From: Gambelia wislizenii
Lineage: Eukaryota; Chordata; Lepidosauria; Squamata; Crotaphytidae
Assembly: GCA_030847615.1 (NCBI GenBank)
Contig: JAUMIR010000001.1
Coordinates: 439,138,687-439,202,686 of the forward strand
Direction of reading: 5' to 3'
DNA length: 64,000 nt
The notes below the pieces were generated by a model. The model worked only from the letters and a program-made list of their open reading frames with translations. It did not search any database and was not told where the DNA came from. Both the position numbers and the translations under genes were made by a program. Shown one piece after another: positions 11,313 through 22,298 of the stretch (position 1 is the first letter of the stretch; every line of letters begins with the position of its first letter).

Positions 11313-11500
11313 CTTTAAGACTGAGAACCCTGGGGAAATAGAATGGTCTTTAGCTGGTGCTTTAAAAATTAGAAGATAGGCACCAGGCAAGCCTCTCTAG
11401 AGAGAGATTCCACAAGCAGGGTGCCACCACTGAGAAGGTCCACTCTTTAGTGGCTGCCTTCCACACTTCATTGGCCTCAAAGGGCCTCAAAGATAAATTT
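11313..11500 (+). repeat. Interspersed repeat, right part
   Basis: Contains 'agagattccacaagcagggtgccaccactgagaagg' type phrasing (several short blocks). This is shared with 43800-43920 and 9600-9720 and is consistent with one old retroposon interrupted by the SINEs. Confidence 0.4.
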
Positions 11501-12447
11501 AAGATTTGCCTAGGTGTATGTGGGAGGAGCATGGCTCTTTCCTGTATAACTCCTGTAAAACAAAATTTGAAATCCTTCTAATCAATGGCTGGTGTGAAAA
11601 TGTGACAGAATCATTGCTCCTCCCCATGCCATCAAGGGTTTCTGAAACTGCAAAGCTTGGAACATTTTATACTACAACACCCAGATGGAGGTTGTAGTCC
11701 CAAAAAAGTAACTTGACATATAGTCACTATCACCATGAGCTTGAAATAAGCCCTGAGTCTACCCATCCAAACATACCGATTGTATATACTGTATAAGGGC
11801 ATTGAGAAGAATTACATTGGAAAGATAGCATTAGCCAACCCTAAGCGATGGCATGTGTACTTGAAAAGAGAGACTCAAAATCTGGCTCCCAGCCTCCTTG
11901 TAGCTGAGCCTTAGAGGCACACATTATCACTTCTCTGTTTCTCCACAGTTCTGCACCAGATGGCCCTATATCATCAAAATAATACCAAGCATAGATAATT
12001 TTGTTTGAACTGTGCCCATTAAGGAGGGGATATCTGTTTGAGTCTATGTAGATTCCTAGCTGTCATGTTGTGCATTCATAGTCTTTGCCAAGGGGTCGCA
12101 CCAATTTCACAGCAGGTACCAAGCTTTTACAAACAGATGGATGTTTATGGAGAAATGTGAGCCAGAAACTAAATACAGCATGAAGTATGACTTTCAAGAA
12201 GGCTTTTTGAAAGAAGGATATTGCAACTACAGTAGTATTAGTTCTTTGAGTCCCTCTATGGGTGAATCTTTGGTCCTCTCTAAATGTCCTCATATTGTCT
12301 GACCATTGGCTCATCTAGCCAGTTCTTAGAGAACTGAATCTATTGGACAGCAGCTCCCAAAATCCCCAAGCTATCATAACCAGAGGCTCTACTTGTAGCC
12401 CACTATTTTCTATTCTACCTGACTGAGGAGCAATAACTCTCCTTTGG
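11501..12447. other. No recognised gene; small MITE trace
   Basis: 'ctacaacacccagatggaggttgtagtcc' like wording near 11675-11700 is the core of a common squamate foldback element. Otherwise unique. Confidence 0.35.
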
Positions 12448-12515
12448 AAGAAGTGTTTCCTTCTGGAAAGGGAGTACTTTGCTTTGGACTCCCTTTCCAG
12501 AAGAAAATGCTTCTT
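12448..12515. repeat. Inverted repeat hairpin
   Basis: Left arm 'aagaagtgtttccttctgg' continuing to 'gggagt', then a spacer, then the complementary 'actccctttccagaag' and 'tgcttctt'. Arms are about 27 bp with few mismatches. It is not a known element end. Confidence 0.5.
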
Positions 12516-12670
12516 CACATGGCACATAGTTAAGATGTGCATGTTCTACCACAAGATATGGTTGCCCACCAACCAGGATGATTTTTAAAGGGAGTTAGAC
12601 AAATTCATGGAGGGGAGGGTAACTGCTAGTCGTGGTGGTTATGTATTAACTCCAGATTCAGAGACAGTAT

Positions 12671-13214
12671 GGATTTTATCACACGAGGGGAGTAAATCCC
12701 AATACCAGCAGTATAATAGAATTGTCAGCTGATCCTTATCACACAATGTCATGGTTCTTCTGTTGCTGCTTTGCATTCCACTTGTCAGTGTCACACATCT
12801 TTTAATTGATGATAAAACCCCATAAATGGCTGCTAATATTGCAGCTGTTCCATTACTCACTGTGGTGTGATGGGTCATTCCACGGCAGTTCCAATATTAT
12901 GGCAGTCTCGCTAGAAGTGTTGAAAATGCGCAACTGGAGCAGTGGGAACAAACAAAATTGTGCAGGCCTTCCAAAACTGTGCAATTGCGAAGTTACAGCA
13001 AAGAAATAAAAAGTGCATGCACTGGATGGCAAGAAAGGTGGGGTTAGCAAGGTGGTGCACAAGATTGAATGTGGGATCTTGAATCACCATAGCAGCACCA
13101 TAGTGCTATCGTAGGGTCAGTGCAAAAGTGAGTACTATATTTCAATACCATCATGTTCCCAATTGCTTAAACAACACAATTGCAGCCATTTACTATCCTT
13201 GTATGATAAAGTCC
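12671..13214. mobile_element. TIR element, GGACTTTATCA family, TSD TAT
   Basis: The left end GGATTTTATCACACGAGG and the right end CCTTGTATGATAAAGTCC are inverted repeats. TAT flanks both sides (12668-12670, 13215-13217). The 544 bp are non-coding, and the ends show clearer inverted similarity than the middle. It is a longer relative of the palindromic family at 3341-3638. Confidence 0.7.
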
Positions 13215-13414
13215 TATGTCTCTAAATAGCAACTGCTAGCAAACATGAGTAAGAGGTTGCTAATATGTCCCTGTCGTGCTTCTGGAAATAGGAGTCAGCT
13301 ACCAATCCTGCCAATCTACATACATGGAACAGGGAGAGGGATACCATCTTGTCCTTTACCTTGAACTATACCATAGAGATATACAGTACTCTCACAAAAG
13401 CTTGTTTTGTCTAT

Positions 13415-14054
13415 GGGGTTGTCTATATGGTGAAAATACTCCTCACAGAATTCTCCTGGAATACGACCTATCTTAATGGGACTCCACACTGTCTTGTTGT
13501 ATTGTGAAGGAGGGGGACCAAAAAGAAGAAAAACTATACGAGAAAAGCATTCACAACTTTTCTCGACTTTTTTTTTAAAAGCTCCTGTGATATTTGTATT
13601 TTTGCTCATTAAAACACGTGATTCGACATGAATCACTTCCCCATACAAGACAAAGCACAAACCTGATTGGCTGGATGAGTGCAGGGGGTGGGGTTTGGTT
13701 ACAGGGCAAGCACCCGCTGCCGCCATGTTAGTGTTTCACCTTAGTGAGTGATTGCTAAGGGGGTTGTGTTATCTTTCTCTCTCTCTCTCTCTCTCTTTTT
13801 TTTTCTTTTCTTTTTTTTTTTTTGGAAAGGTGGAATATAACTTGTGTGCACCATAGAAATGTTTCTTTAAAAAAAGAAAAGTTTGACGGCAGCAGATTTT
13901 AAAACACGAGTAATTCACTCATGACCACCATCTCAGCTACAGACATGCAAAGTTTAAGGGCGCTGTAAAACCATTAAGACAGGTCACAGCTGCTGCAATT
14001 TACTATTATTGTAGAGCAGTCCAGGTTTTTTTTTTCCTTCGTATAGACAAGCCC
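13415..14054. mobile_element. TIR element of the GGGCTTGTCTACACAG family, TSD TAT
   Basis: Ends are GGGGTTGTCTATATGGTG and CGTATAGACAAGCCC. TAT lies on both sides (13412-13414, 14055-14057). The 640 bp include GATTGGCTGG at about 13664, GGGGGTGGGG at about 13684 and GCCATGTTAG at about 13722, plus a (CT)n/T-rich run at 13777-13822. A minus ORF at 13316-13726 crosses the boundary and is not a gene. Confidence 0.7.
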
Positions 14055-14496
14055 TATAACTCTCTGTCAAGGTTACATTCAGTGGAAAATCAAGTTTTAC
14101 TGCAAGTTAATGAGCTTGTATATGAAAACATGTTAATTGTAAAGATGTACTCATATAAGACCAGAATTGACAGTGCTTATGTTTGGTGCCAAAAGTGAAG
14201 GGTTGTGATTTTTTTTCTTAAGATACTAACACAGTACAGGAATACCTCAGGAAATGAAGTAGATGTGTTCCTGGACATTACATTTTTAACAGAAAATTTG
14301 GTACCAGAGGCTTTTTTTTAGCTTTTTAATAGTTACAGTTATAGTTTATTGATTAGTCAGTTGACCATATCAAGACAATTACAGTAACATCAGACATTAT
14401 AAAGTAGAAGAGGCAGAAATAACATGGGGAAAATAGGGATGGGTTCCTGTACCCCAAATGAGAAGAGCAGTTCAGCGTGCTTCAAAACTAACAATA
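14055..14496. other. No recognised element
   Basis: AT-rich. Near 14235-14315 a phrase 'caggaatacctcaggaaatgaa' hints at an old mariner-like fragment, but no second end is found. Confidence 0.3.
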
Positions 14497-14504
14497 CGCA
14501 CATG

Positions 14505-14729
14505 CAGGACTGGTTTAAGGAATTTTGGGGGGCCCTGCAATGCTTTATTGGGGGGGATATGTTTTATCTCAGGTCAATGTAACCTAACTCAACCAAAGCT
14601 ATTCACAGTACAGGATATTCAGATTATTACTAATAATGTTTTTGCAGGGGGAGGGTTACTACGGGCCCCCCACACAATGATGGGGCCCCCTGCAGATGCT
14701 GACACCGCTGGTGCCTTAAACCGGCCCTG
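14505..14729. mobile_element. hAT-like MITE with 8-bp TSD
   Basis: The left end CAGGACTGGTTTAAGG and the right end CCTTAAACCGGCCCTG are inverted repeats. The flanks are CGCACATG (14497-14504) and TGCACATG (14730-14737), a 7/8 match, as expected for hAT insertions. The 225 bp hold G/C-rich subterminal blocks and no transposase. Confidence 0.75.
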
Positions 14730-14737
14730 TGCACATG

Positions 14738-15835
14738 TGAAGTGCAACAACCAAGTTAGGCAAGCCTTCTATAAAGAAACAAAAACATTTAGAACTTTCC
14801 AGAGACCAGTTGAAAGTGCCCTGAAAAATGCATGCAAGGATGATTTGTTCTTCCTTTGACCAGCCTCTACTTATGTTATAATTTCCATTTTGATGGCCAG
14901 ACTTCTAGATCTAGCCTTCTTTAACAGTCTAGGAGAAAGCTGGTGAGGGAGGCTTATCTGTTTTTCCCCTTTTTCTTTGTTTGGGTGTCCACATATGTTC
15001 AGTAAAAGATTCTGGAGGCAGCTGCTATTTACCTTTCCTGTTGTAGGCAAGCACACACAGCCACAATAGAACCAGCTACAGCAGAATCTCATTAATTCTC
15101 AGCTCAAGCTTTATTGCTTTGTTTACTGCAGACATGCTACTGTAAACTAACAACAAAAACCTGTGTTTCTTCAGGCCTCCTTCACCATCCTCCCAATGCC
15201 AACGCTGCTAAAAAAAAAAAAAAGTCCAGCTTAGAGAACAAGGAGGAAAAACAGGGCTGGGTGAGCAAAACAACTTTGTAACAAGGAGTGTCTTTCTCAA
15301 AGGCTTTGCTAACAGAGGTGCGCCCGTATCTTTCCCAAAACGCAGGTGTGTTTTCTAAATGATTAAGGTTAAATCTGATGGAGAACAGTACAGACTGTGA
15401 TCAGCTCATTCTCCTCCCTACCTTTTTCCCTCCCTGGCTTTTGCCAAGAGACACCCATGGGATAAGCCATAAAAAGTCTTTGTGCTGCCAACTTTTGCAA
15501 GAATCATTTAGCTGAAGCCTCCAGGACGACTGGGGAAATTAAAACCCTAAATTACTACTTCTAGGACAACTAATAGATCTGCTGTGAGTACCCTACCAGC
15601 ACAATTTAGAGATTTTGCTCTCTGTTATACCATCACATAACACTCCTCATAGAAGCCTTACAGGGCCTTATTGTAAAGGTTAGAGACCTGTTTTTCTTAT
15701 GCAGTTAATCTCACTCTTTAGCATGAATATTCAGCAAACTATCATGTTAATTAGCAATGCAATCTTATTCTTGCCTACTCAGGTGAAAATCCCACCAAGT
15801 TCAATAAGGCTTGCTTCCCAGGTAAGTGATTACAT
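14738..15835. other. No gene; short repeat trace near 15755-15825
   Basis: The stretch 'gcaatctta...cctactcaggtgaaaatcccacc' resembles a widespread squamate repeat seen better at 36085-36235. An A13 run lies at about 15210. Confidence 0.35.
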
Positions 15836-16712
15836 ATCCTCCAACATTTCATGGATGAAACTGGGATACATGTGGCCAAACATCAGAGCATGGTTAAGAG
15901 GGGAATCTTTATTAATGAGGAAGAACACATAAGCTAGGAGAGGCTGCAGCACTTTGCTTTTGCCTAAGCCTACAGGGAAAGGCAAGATTTCCCCCTTGCT
16001 GAGTTAAATGAGCATAAATTACTTTTGCACTTTGATCTCAGTTTGCAATAGAGATGTAAAATTTCCAGAAATTTTGAAGCCATGGTTAAAAAAAACCAAA
16101 ACTTTTTTTCTGGATTTTTTCCAGAAAAAAATGGAAATTTTTAGGAAAAAATGCAACATTAGCACTTTTTACAGATTGAAAGTCACTCTGTTACATTAGG
16201 AACATAAAATATGACTATGTACAATTTGGTTTGATATACAATTATCACCATTGGCATATTAAAAATACAGTGTATTCAAACAATTATAGCAAATGGAATT
16301 TACTTTTTTTCATTTTTATTTGTAACAAATGGAGCAACAATCTTCTGAACTGTATGGACCCTCTTTGGCTTTGCTAGTTTATGAGGAGCAGGCAAAAAAA
16401 AAAAACAATTAAAAAAATACAGAAAAAACCATCAACATTAGTAACAAAGAAAAACATTCCATAATTGATTTTCTTCCTTTTTTCAGTTTTTTTGAAAAAA
16501 ACAAAAAAGTTTCAGGAAAAAACATTTTTTTCTGAGTTTTTCCTGTTTTTTCCCAGGCCTTCACTTCTCTAGTTTGCACCAATGGAGTAAACCAAGGACA
16601 AATTGGTAAAGGGGTAAACAACAGATAGAGAGAGAAACCAACAGCATCTGAAAAAGTGAAACAGTGGAGGATTAATTAGCACTGCCTCTGCCAGATCTCC
16701 ACAGTTGGAGGC
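15836..16712. mobile_element. MITE of the 'CCTCCAACATTTCA' family, interrupted
   Basis: Left end 'tatcctccaacatttcatgg', right end 'acagttggaggcta'. The host parts match the copies at 19099-19473 and 53816-54458 in order (atgaaactggga, gcttttgcctaagcct, tttgcactt, ctgaaaaagtg, gattaat). A 520-bp hAT-like element sits inside at 16049-16571. Confidence 0.65.
16049..16571. mobile_element. hAT-like element nested in a MITE
   Basis: It is bounded by GTTTGCAA (16041-16048) and GTTTGCAC (16572-16579), where uninterrupted copies of the host MITE have a single 'gtttgca'. The ends TAGAGATG and CTTCTCTA are short inverted repeats. The interior is rich in A and T runs (TTTTTTCC, AAAAAAC) and has no ORF. 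Confidence 0.6.
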
Positions 16713-16800
16713 TATGTGGTTGTAGGCTTGCATCCTATATTTATATCATATTTCTTGTGTGTATTGTACTGCTTAGATAGATGTGTTGTACACTAAAGAG

Positions 16801-16915
16801 CTTTTTTGGGCTACAGCTCCCATCACCTCTTAACGTTGGCCATGCCATCTGGAACTAATGGGAGTTAGGAGTCCAACAATATTTGGAAGACCATGGGTTC
16901 CCCACTCCTGTTTTA
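16801..16915. mobile_element. Foldback element fragment ('ctacagctcccatc...gggagttaggagtcc')
   Basis: Inverted blocks 'gggctacagctcccatc' and 'atgggagttaggagtcc' surround a short spacer. This is a common non-autonomous DNA element in squamates. The ends are not sharply defined. Confidence 0.45.
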
Positions 16916-16990
16916 AGGCTGGCACCCAGATTTCACTGTGTCACTGGTTCTGTGTACCCAAGAATGCACTTGCTGAGGTTTTCTAATATA

Positions 16991-17317
16991 GGACTTTTTC
17001 GGACGCGTCAAAAATAACACAAGCAGCCTCGTCGCGTTGCGAGGCTGCTGCGCTGCAGAGCATCGTTTTCGGATGACACTCTCCCCTGCCAGTACTGTTG
17101 CAGTACCGCGGGGAGATTTGAGCGTCATATTTCATTGGTTTTTAATCACGATCAACTTTCGTGAGTAAAAACCGACAAAATATGACGCTCAAATCTCCCC
17201 GCGGTACCGCAACAGTACCGGCAGGGGAGAGCGTCATCTGAAACCGATGCTCTGCAGCGCAGCAGCCTCGCAACGCAACGAGGCTGCTTGCATTATTTTT
17301 GACCATCTGAAAAGACC
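16991..17317. mobile_element. CpG-rich palindromic element, about 130-bp arms
   Basis: The left arm starts GGACTTTTTCGGACGCGTC and the right arm ends CATCTGAAAAGACC. By eye the arms are over 90% identical, and most differences look like CpG decay. Each arm holds a second hairpin (GCAGCCTCG ... CGAGGCTGC). It is GC- and CpG-rich in an AT-rich region, which suggests a recent insertion. The termini relate it to the GGACTTTATCAGATG family. The target duplication is unclear. Confidence 0.75.
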
Positions 17318-17370
17318 CAGGCACACACTTTCCCTTCACAGCCTGAAGAGGTTTTTTTAAAACAGACCAT

Positions 17371-17563
17371 GTGCCCTTTCACACTACATAGTTACAGCAA
17401 TATGATTCTGCTTCAGTTGCCTTGACTGCATCCTAAGGAATCCTGGGGTTTGTAGTTTGGAGCTAAATTTCTAAAAGCCCCTGCCTAATTCCATAGGACA
17501 GAACCATCACAGTTAAAGTGGAATCATAGTATTATTAATTGTACTGTATTGTGTGAAAAAGCC
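17371..17563. mobile_element. Foldback MITE, 'CCCTTTCACACTACA' family
   Basis: Left 'gccctttcacactaca', right 'gtgtgaaaaagcc'. Internal inverted blocks are 'aatcctggggtttgtag' against degraded partners and 'cagttaaagtgg'. Partial relatives lie at 36262-36352 and 48372-48460. Confidence 0.55.
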
Positions 17564-17851
17564 ATAGGTGATTACGATTATGATGATGATGATTTCTTAG
17601 CCGCCTCAACAGTTAAAAACAGATACACCAGTTAAAAACATATGACATCAGTTTTAAAAACATATAAAACCAATACATATTAAAATAGAGAGCCAGCATG
17701 GTGTAGTGGTTTGAGCATTGGACTACGACTCTGGAGACCAGGGTCTGAACCCCCTCTCAGCCATGGAAACCCACTGGGAAATCACAATCTCTCAGCCTCA
17801 GAGGAAGGCAAAGGCAAACTCTCTCTGAACAAATCTTGCCAAGAAACCCCC

Positions 17852-18497
17852 AGGCTTGACTACACAGACACCAAAAAAACAAAAACAAAAACCATACTCA
17901 CATTGTACCAGGGGCTAGGGGAACACACAACATTCTTGATTATTCAAATTGAATAGACGTTGCCCTCTGTATCCATGGGGGATAGATAAGGACCCAGACT
18001 TACCACAGATGCACAAAACCACATATAATAACAAACTGCCATAGAATACCATAGAATCATGATGGAGGACCTAGAAAGTGCCCAGAGAGGATGCCTCTCT
18101 AGGCATCTGGCATGACTCTATGGTCAACCACCAATGGAAGTCACTCTGGAGCACTTCCTGATGCCTAGAGAGACCACCTCCAACATGACCCTATGGTCTT
18201 CCAGATGCCTAGAGAGACCTTTTCCCCCAACTGCGGGTAAGTGAAACTGTGGGTACTGATCCCGCATAAACAAGGGGAGACCTGTATAGTTCTTTTTGAC
18301 ACCAGAGGGATTAAATCCAATTTTTTAAAAATTACCTTTACACCAGTGAGCTCGCCTAGGGGAAATGTGTATCTGGTGATGCCGCTCTCACTTTACTTTA
18401 ACAAGATGTGTGTGGTGTTAACAACATGTATGTAGGGTCACTGCGGACCAGGAAAATGTGATTTGAAGCAGAATTTTTTCTCCTGTGTAGACAAGCT
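17852..18497. mobile_element. TIR element of the GGGCTTGTCTACACAG family, nested in SINE
   Basis: Ends are AGGCTTGACTACACAG and CTGTGTAGACAAGCT, with a C-rich short duplication. The interior matches 47202-47835 in order: 'attcttga..attcaaa', 'gttctttttga', 'ccaattttttaaaaa', 'gcctaggggaaatg', 'ttgaagcagaattttttc'. A Tigger-like MITE lies inside. Confidence 0.75.
17956..18284. mobile_element. Tigger/pogo-like MITE, innermost of a three-level nest
   Basis: TA flanks the element at 17954-17955 and 18285-18286. The ends read 'gacgttgccctctgtatccatgg' (short blocks) and 'caaggggagacctg'. Internal copies of 'cctagagag' and 'ggcat' are shared with 20424-20690 and 57350-57600. The uninterrupted relative at 47202-47835 lacks it. 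Confidence 0.65.
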
Positions 18498-18540
18498 CCC
18501 CATGATAGGGGGTCGCCTTAGGGTCACATTGGGGATAGAA

Positions 18541-19098
18541 TGGCACCTAGTGGTATTCCATAGAACATCTTTTTTGAAAAGCAGCTATCCCCAAGCACCA
18601 CCACCATCTGGAATCTTCCTGAGAGATAGGACTGGAATTACTGAAGCACACTGATTCCCAGACATCTCAGGTGTTTCAGCTCTCCAAATGCAAACAGCTA
18701 ATGAACAACTTCAAGGTCCCTGCTCTCCCTTCTTGTGGTTTTTAAATTTTTAAATGAGACATCATGCTTTAATAGTATAGTGAGAAAAGCCCCTGTGTTT
18801 TGGCACTGGCACATGCCATTCAAAGAGGGGAAAGAGTTTCAAAAAAAAAAAATCTGGGTGGGCCTGAGACCTTGAATTTGAGCAAATAAAGTAGCTCTTT
18901 GAATCTAGGCCAGCCTCCCCCATATCAGAGCCTTCCAGATTTGCAGGACTATAGCTTCCATTATCCTAGGCTTATGATTTAAGCCAAGCTTTTACCTTCC
19001 AGGTTTATTTTGTACTTCCTCAGAAGCTCTAGTTAGCAAGTTTATTGGTCAGGGATGGGAGCAGTGATAGCCAGAAGTACCTCTTTGGCTCCCCATCC
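18541..19098. other. No recognised gene; A13 run and MITE trace
   Basis: A run of A at about 18841-18852, and 'ggactatagcttccattatcc' near 18945-18965 from a common foldback element. Confidence 0.3.
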
Positions 19099-19473
19099 AT
19101 AACCTCCAACATTTCACAGATGAAAACTGGGACCTATCTGGCCAAGCAACATCAGAATATGGTCAGATGCAAACATCGGAATATGGTCAGATGAAGAAGA
19201 ACAAGCAAATCAGGAAAAGCTACAGAAGTTTGCTTTTGTCTGAGCCTATTGGAAAGGGCAAGAATCTACCCCCTCCTCTTCTCTTCTCTCTGCTGAGTTG
19301 AGTGCAAGCTACTTTTGCACTTTTAACTCAGTTTGCAGCAACTGAAATAAGCCAAGGACAAAGGGGCAAAATGGGAGGAGAAGAGAGAAACGAGGACATT
19401 TTAAAAGCAGCTGAAAAAGTGGAACAGAGGATTAATCTGGGCTGTCCCTGTCAAGTCGGGACAGTTGGAAGGT
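19099..19473. mobile_element. MITE of the 'CCTCCAACATTTCA' family, uninterrupted copy
   Basis: Left end 'aacctccaacatttcacag', right end 'gggacagttggaaggta'. About 375 bp and non-coding. It is the reference for the interrupted copies at 15836-16712 and 53816-54458, and it contains one copy of the sites that are duplicated there. Confidence 0.65.
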
Positions 19474-19499
19474 AAGCTCACCTCTGCTGCAGGCTCCTG

Positions 19500-19960
19500 T
19501 TATTTCTCAGTGGCCCCACAGAAAAGCAGGTCCTGCCTTGAAAGTTCAAAGGTAAAGCATGATCAACATTCCAGCACATTCTACATTTTCTTGTCTTGCT
19601 CTCGCTTGGTGCTCACTTAAATTGTTCAGTTTTTCACTGAAGTGAACGAGAGAGAGAGACAAGCTTTTTCAATATGAGCATGCATACTGGACAATCCCCT
19701 TTCACCCTGTTCACTGGTATGCATCAACCACTGTCTAATTGTGATATCCCAATTAAATTATGAAAGGGGGGAGGGGAGAATACTTTTTCCAATCTTGTCT
19801 TCCCAAGTCAATGATTTTGAAGCAGATATGTAATGAAGCAATAATAGGAATTATCCCCAAGTAAAAGAGCAAATAAACCTGATTTATGAGAAGCTGGGGT
19901 TTTTTTTAGCACTGTGCATTAATGATAGTCCAACCTAGAAGAAATGATGAGGTTAGTTGT
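19500..19960. other. Repeat-free AT-rich block, candidate conserved non-coding sequence
   Basis: It holds no repeat family seen elsewhere in the window. It has structured sequence (gagagagagagacaag, catgcatactgg, tcaaccactgtctaattg) and TAAT/ATTA-type cores. Conservation is only suspected; no alignment was possible. Confidence 0.3.
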
Positions 19961-20423
19961 GCTTCCACCCCTGAGAAGTGCTCATGGCATGAGATAGAAA
20001 GCTCTTTCCCTTAGTGATGAGGAAGCAAACAAGCAGCTCACCACCATATTTCTGCATCAGAGGTGGGTAATATGTGGCCCTCCCAATGCCAGTGTACCAC
20101 TTCCTCTTGGGTTCTGTGCAATTATAACTTAACACTTCAAACACAATAATTTGCAAAAATCTAAATTTAAATCAAATGCTAAATTAAACAGCAACACTGC
20201 AACATATTTTACACAGAATTCAGTCTCTATTCAATCTCCCAAAGTTCTATGCAACCCCTGAAGCACCAATAAAAAGTTCTTGCTTGCAGAAATCTTGCTG
20301 CTCAGCAGTTACTGCAGGGAACGTCAATTCCCTTCAAGGCAACTTCAAGATGGCTGAGCTTGATTACTCCCCCCCCCCGCCCGCCTTCTCTGTTTCTCTC
20401 TTTCTGCATTGAATTAGCAAGGA

Positions 20424-20690
20424 CAGTCAGACTCCCATATCCATGGGAGTTTGGTTCCTGGATTTACCATGGATACCAGAAAGCGCAGATAACAATAAAC
20501 CCTGTTAAAATACAGGACTTCCCCCACCCCAAAAAAACCCATAGAGTTGCATTGGAGGACCTAGAAGATGACTAAAGAGAAGCCTCTCTAGGCATTTTCC
20601 AGCGAGTCTCTATGGCATGTGTCCCTATTTTGTGTCCCACAGATATCTGAAACAGCAGACATTGGTTCCATGGATACAGAGGTCTGACTG
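20424..20690. mobile_element. Tigger/pogo-like MITE
   Basis: Left CAGTCAGACTCCCATATCC and right GGATACAGAGGTCTGACTG are inverted, and TA follows. Shares 'tggaggacctagaa' and 'gcctctctaggca' with the copies at 17956 and 57350. About 267 bp. Confidence 0.75.
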
Positions 20691-21289
20691 TACAGGGTCC
20701 CCCATGCACTGGACCAAACCAATAATTCATAGGGGTTACATCAGCTCCCATCTTCCTTGACTATGAGATAGGCCTAGCTCCCATGATCCCTCACCCCAAT
20801 ACTGTCTAAGGCTGCAGGGATTCCTCATTCAACAACATCTGAAGTGAAATTTAGTTAATTACCATCTATCTATAGCCTGTACTACCATCTTCAATTAAGA
20901 GGTGACTGCTCTCCAAATTTCCCTAGAAACAAGGTGCAGACAGGCCAAGGGTATCACTTCTCCATAGGGCCTTTAGGCAGCTCCATGGTATGCTTCCTTT
21001 GGCAGGGCCCTCATGGTTTTCAAAACATTAAGAGAGAGAAAGTGATTCCTGCTGCTCAGTAAAGTGAAGGGGTGAACAGAGAAAAACTGCTGAACAAGCA
21101 CTACAGAGAGTCAGATTAGTGAAAAAGAAAGAGTCAGGGGAAGGCTTTTCCCCGCATAGTTTTTACAGTTTTTGGCCCCCTGCCTTCCAAAAACAGCAAA
21201 TCACCATGGGATCTCATGGGACAAAAGGCATTCTCCTTGCATTCCCATGCATTATTTTTAAAAAATACAGGAAAACCCTTTATGGCTTT
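20691..21289. other. No recognised gene; foldback fragment near 20720-20870
   Basis: 'tagctcccatgatccc' and 'caacaacatctgaag' phrases are typical of an old foldback element. The rest is unassigned. Confidence 0.3.
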
Positions 21290-21764
21290 CCACATTTTTT
21301 TTAAAATGTGTGGGAATGTGCATTAGTGCTTGTTAGGACAACCAATTCAAATTGCTGCACATTCTGGAAGTCAAAAGCTGATTGGTTGGACGTGCATGGA
21401 GGGGGCGGACTTGCTGGCAACAAAGTTGCCAGAACTGCCATTTTTATTTTTTGCAGTAGCGATTGTGCGCATTTTTTTCAGCAGCAAGGCGACCAAACAG
21501 TATTTTTTAAGCAGAAGGTTGAACTTGCACATCTCAGATTTAAAGTTTTTTTAAAGTGCAGCTGTAGCAACTTGTGGAGAATAAAAACACGAGTAACTTG
21601 CAGCCACCATCTTGATTCACAGGCATGCCTCTGTGTGAACTTCAAACACAGATAACTTCGCATACCAGCGATCTTCAAAAAAAAAATGGAGACAAATGGA
21701 CACTGCTGTAATTTTGTGCTAATGCACAGCAATCCACATTATATTGCCTCATATAGATGAGCCC
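21290..21764. mobile_element. TIR-family element, left end not resolved
   Basis: The right end ATATAGATGAGCCCC belongs to the GGGCTTGTCTACACAG family. The interior 'caaccaattcaaa', GATTGGTTGG (21380), GGGGGCGG (21400) and 'gccaccatcttg' (21604) match the element at 37451-38057. ORFs here are chance. Confidence 0.5.
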
Positions 21765-21769
21765 CTTGG

Positions 21770-21822
21770 TCTCCTGGAGTGTTAGTCCAACACTCAAACC
21801 ACTCATACCACACTGGCTCTAA
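21770..21822 (-). mobile_element. tRNA-derived SINE head, minus strand
   Basis: The reverse complement reads agagccagtgtggt...gtggtttgagtgttggac...ggagacca, i.e. only the head of the SINE. It abuts the end of the TIR element at 21764, so that element may have inserted into the SINE. Confidence 0.65.
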
Positions 21823-22169
21823 GACAAGCCATAAGCATGATGAATTTTAAGATTTACTTGTTCATTCTTTTCCAAAATGGCAGGTATGTGTTTACATGCT
21901 GTGAACAGTGAATTACAACATTTTGTGACTAACTTTGACCCATTAAACTCTGTGGGAATTACTTCACAGTAATCACACACACTATTGGTCAGTGTGGAAT
22001 ATGGACAGTAAACAAAAATCAGGGTTCCATATAGCTTTTCCTCAGCATGTTACTCATCCTCGGAGCTTGGCTGCCACATCGTTATCACTCACCCTGTTAC
22101 TCAAATGATTACAATTCACTTTAATGCAATTTGTTCCTTTTTTTCCTCCCCCTCCTTTCGCTCTTTCAG

Positions 22170-22298
22170 GGATTCAGAAAATTAATAGACATAAAGAAGC
22201 TTGCCAAAGAGTTTGAAAGCAAAGACAAATTAAGGTTCTTGGAGCCAGAACACATGCTACCAAGCTACCAAGCTGATTATGGGCTTCTGAGGGAGGAA
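22170..22298 (+). CDS. Candidate internal coding exon (43 codons), unknown gene
   Basis: A strong acceptor precedes it: a T/C-rich tract from about 22130 ending ctctttcag at 22161-22169. A consensus-like donor follows (gaggaa|gtatgt at 22299). The interval is 129 nt, exactly 43 codons, phase 0 at both ends, with no stop. The peptide starts GFRKLIDIKKLAKEFESKDK and ends DYGLLREE; it is charged, helical-looking and without a hydrophobic segment. It matches no repeat in the window. I do not recognise the family. Alternatively it is a chance ORF with cryptic splice sites. If real it belongs to a plus-strand gene whose other exons lie mostly outside, possibly including 52004-52138. Confidence 0.4.

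Larger units (their letters stand above)
17687..18540 (+). mobile_element. tRNA-derived SINE split by a nested TIR element
   Basis: The SINE head and body run 17687-17851 (agagagccagcatggtg to aagaaacccc). The SINE resumes at 18498 with 'ccccatgatagggggtcgccttagggtc'. The insertion lies between 'ccaagaaaaccc' and 'catgatagg' of the consensus SINE. Confidence 0.75.
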
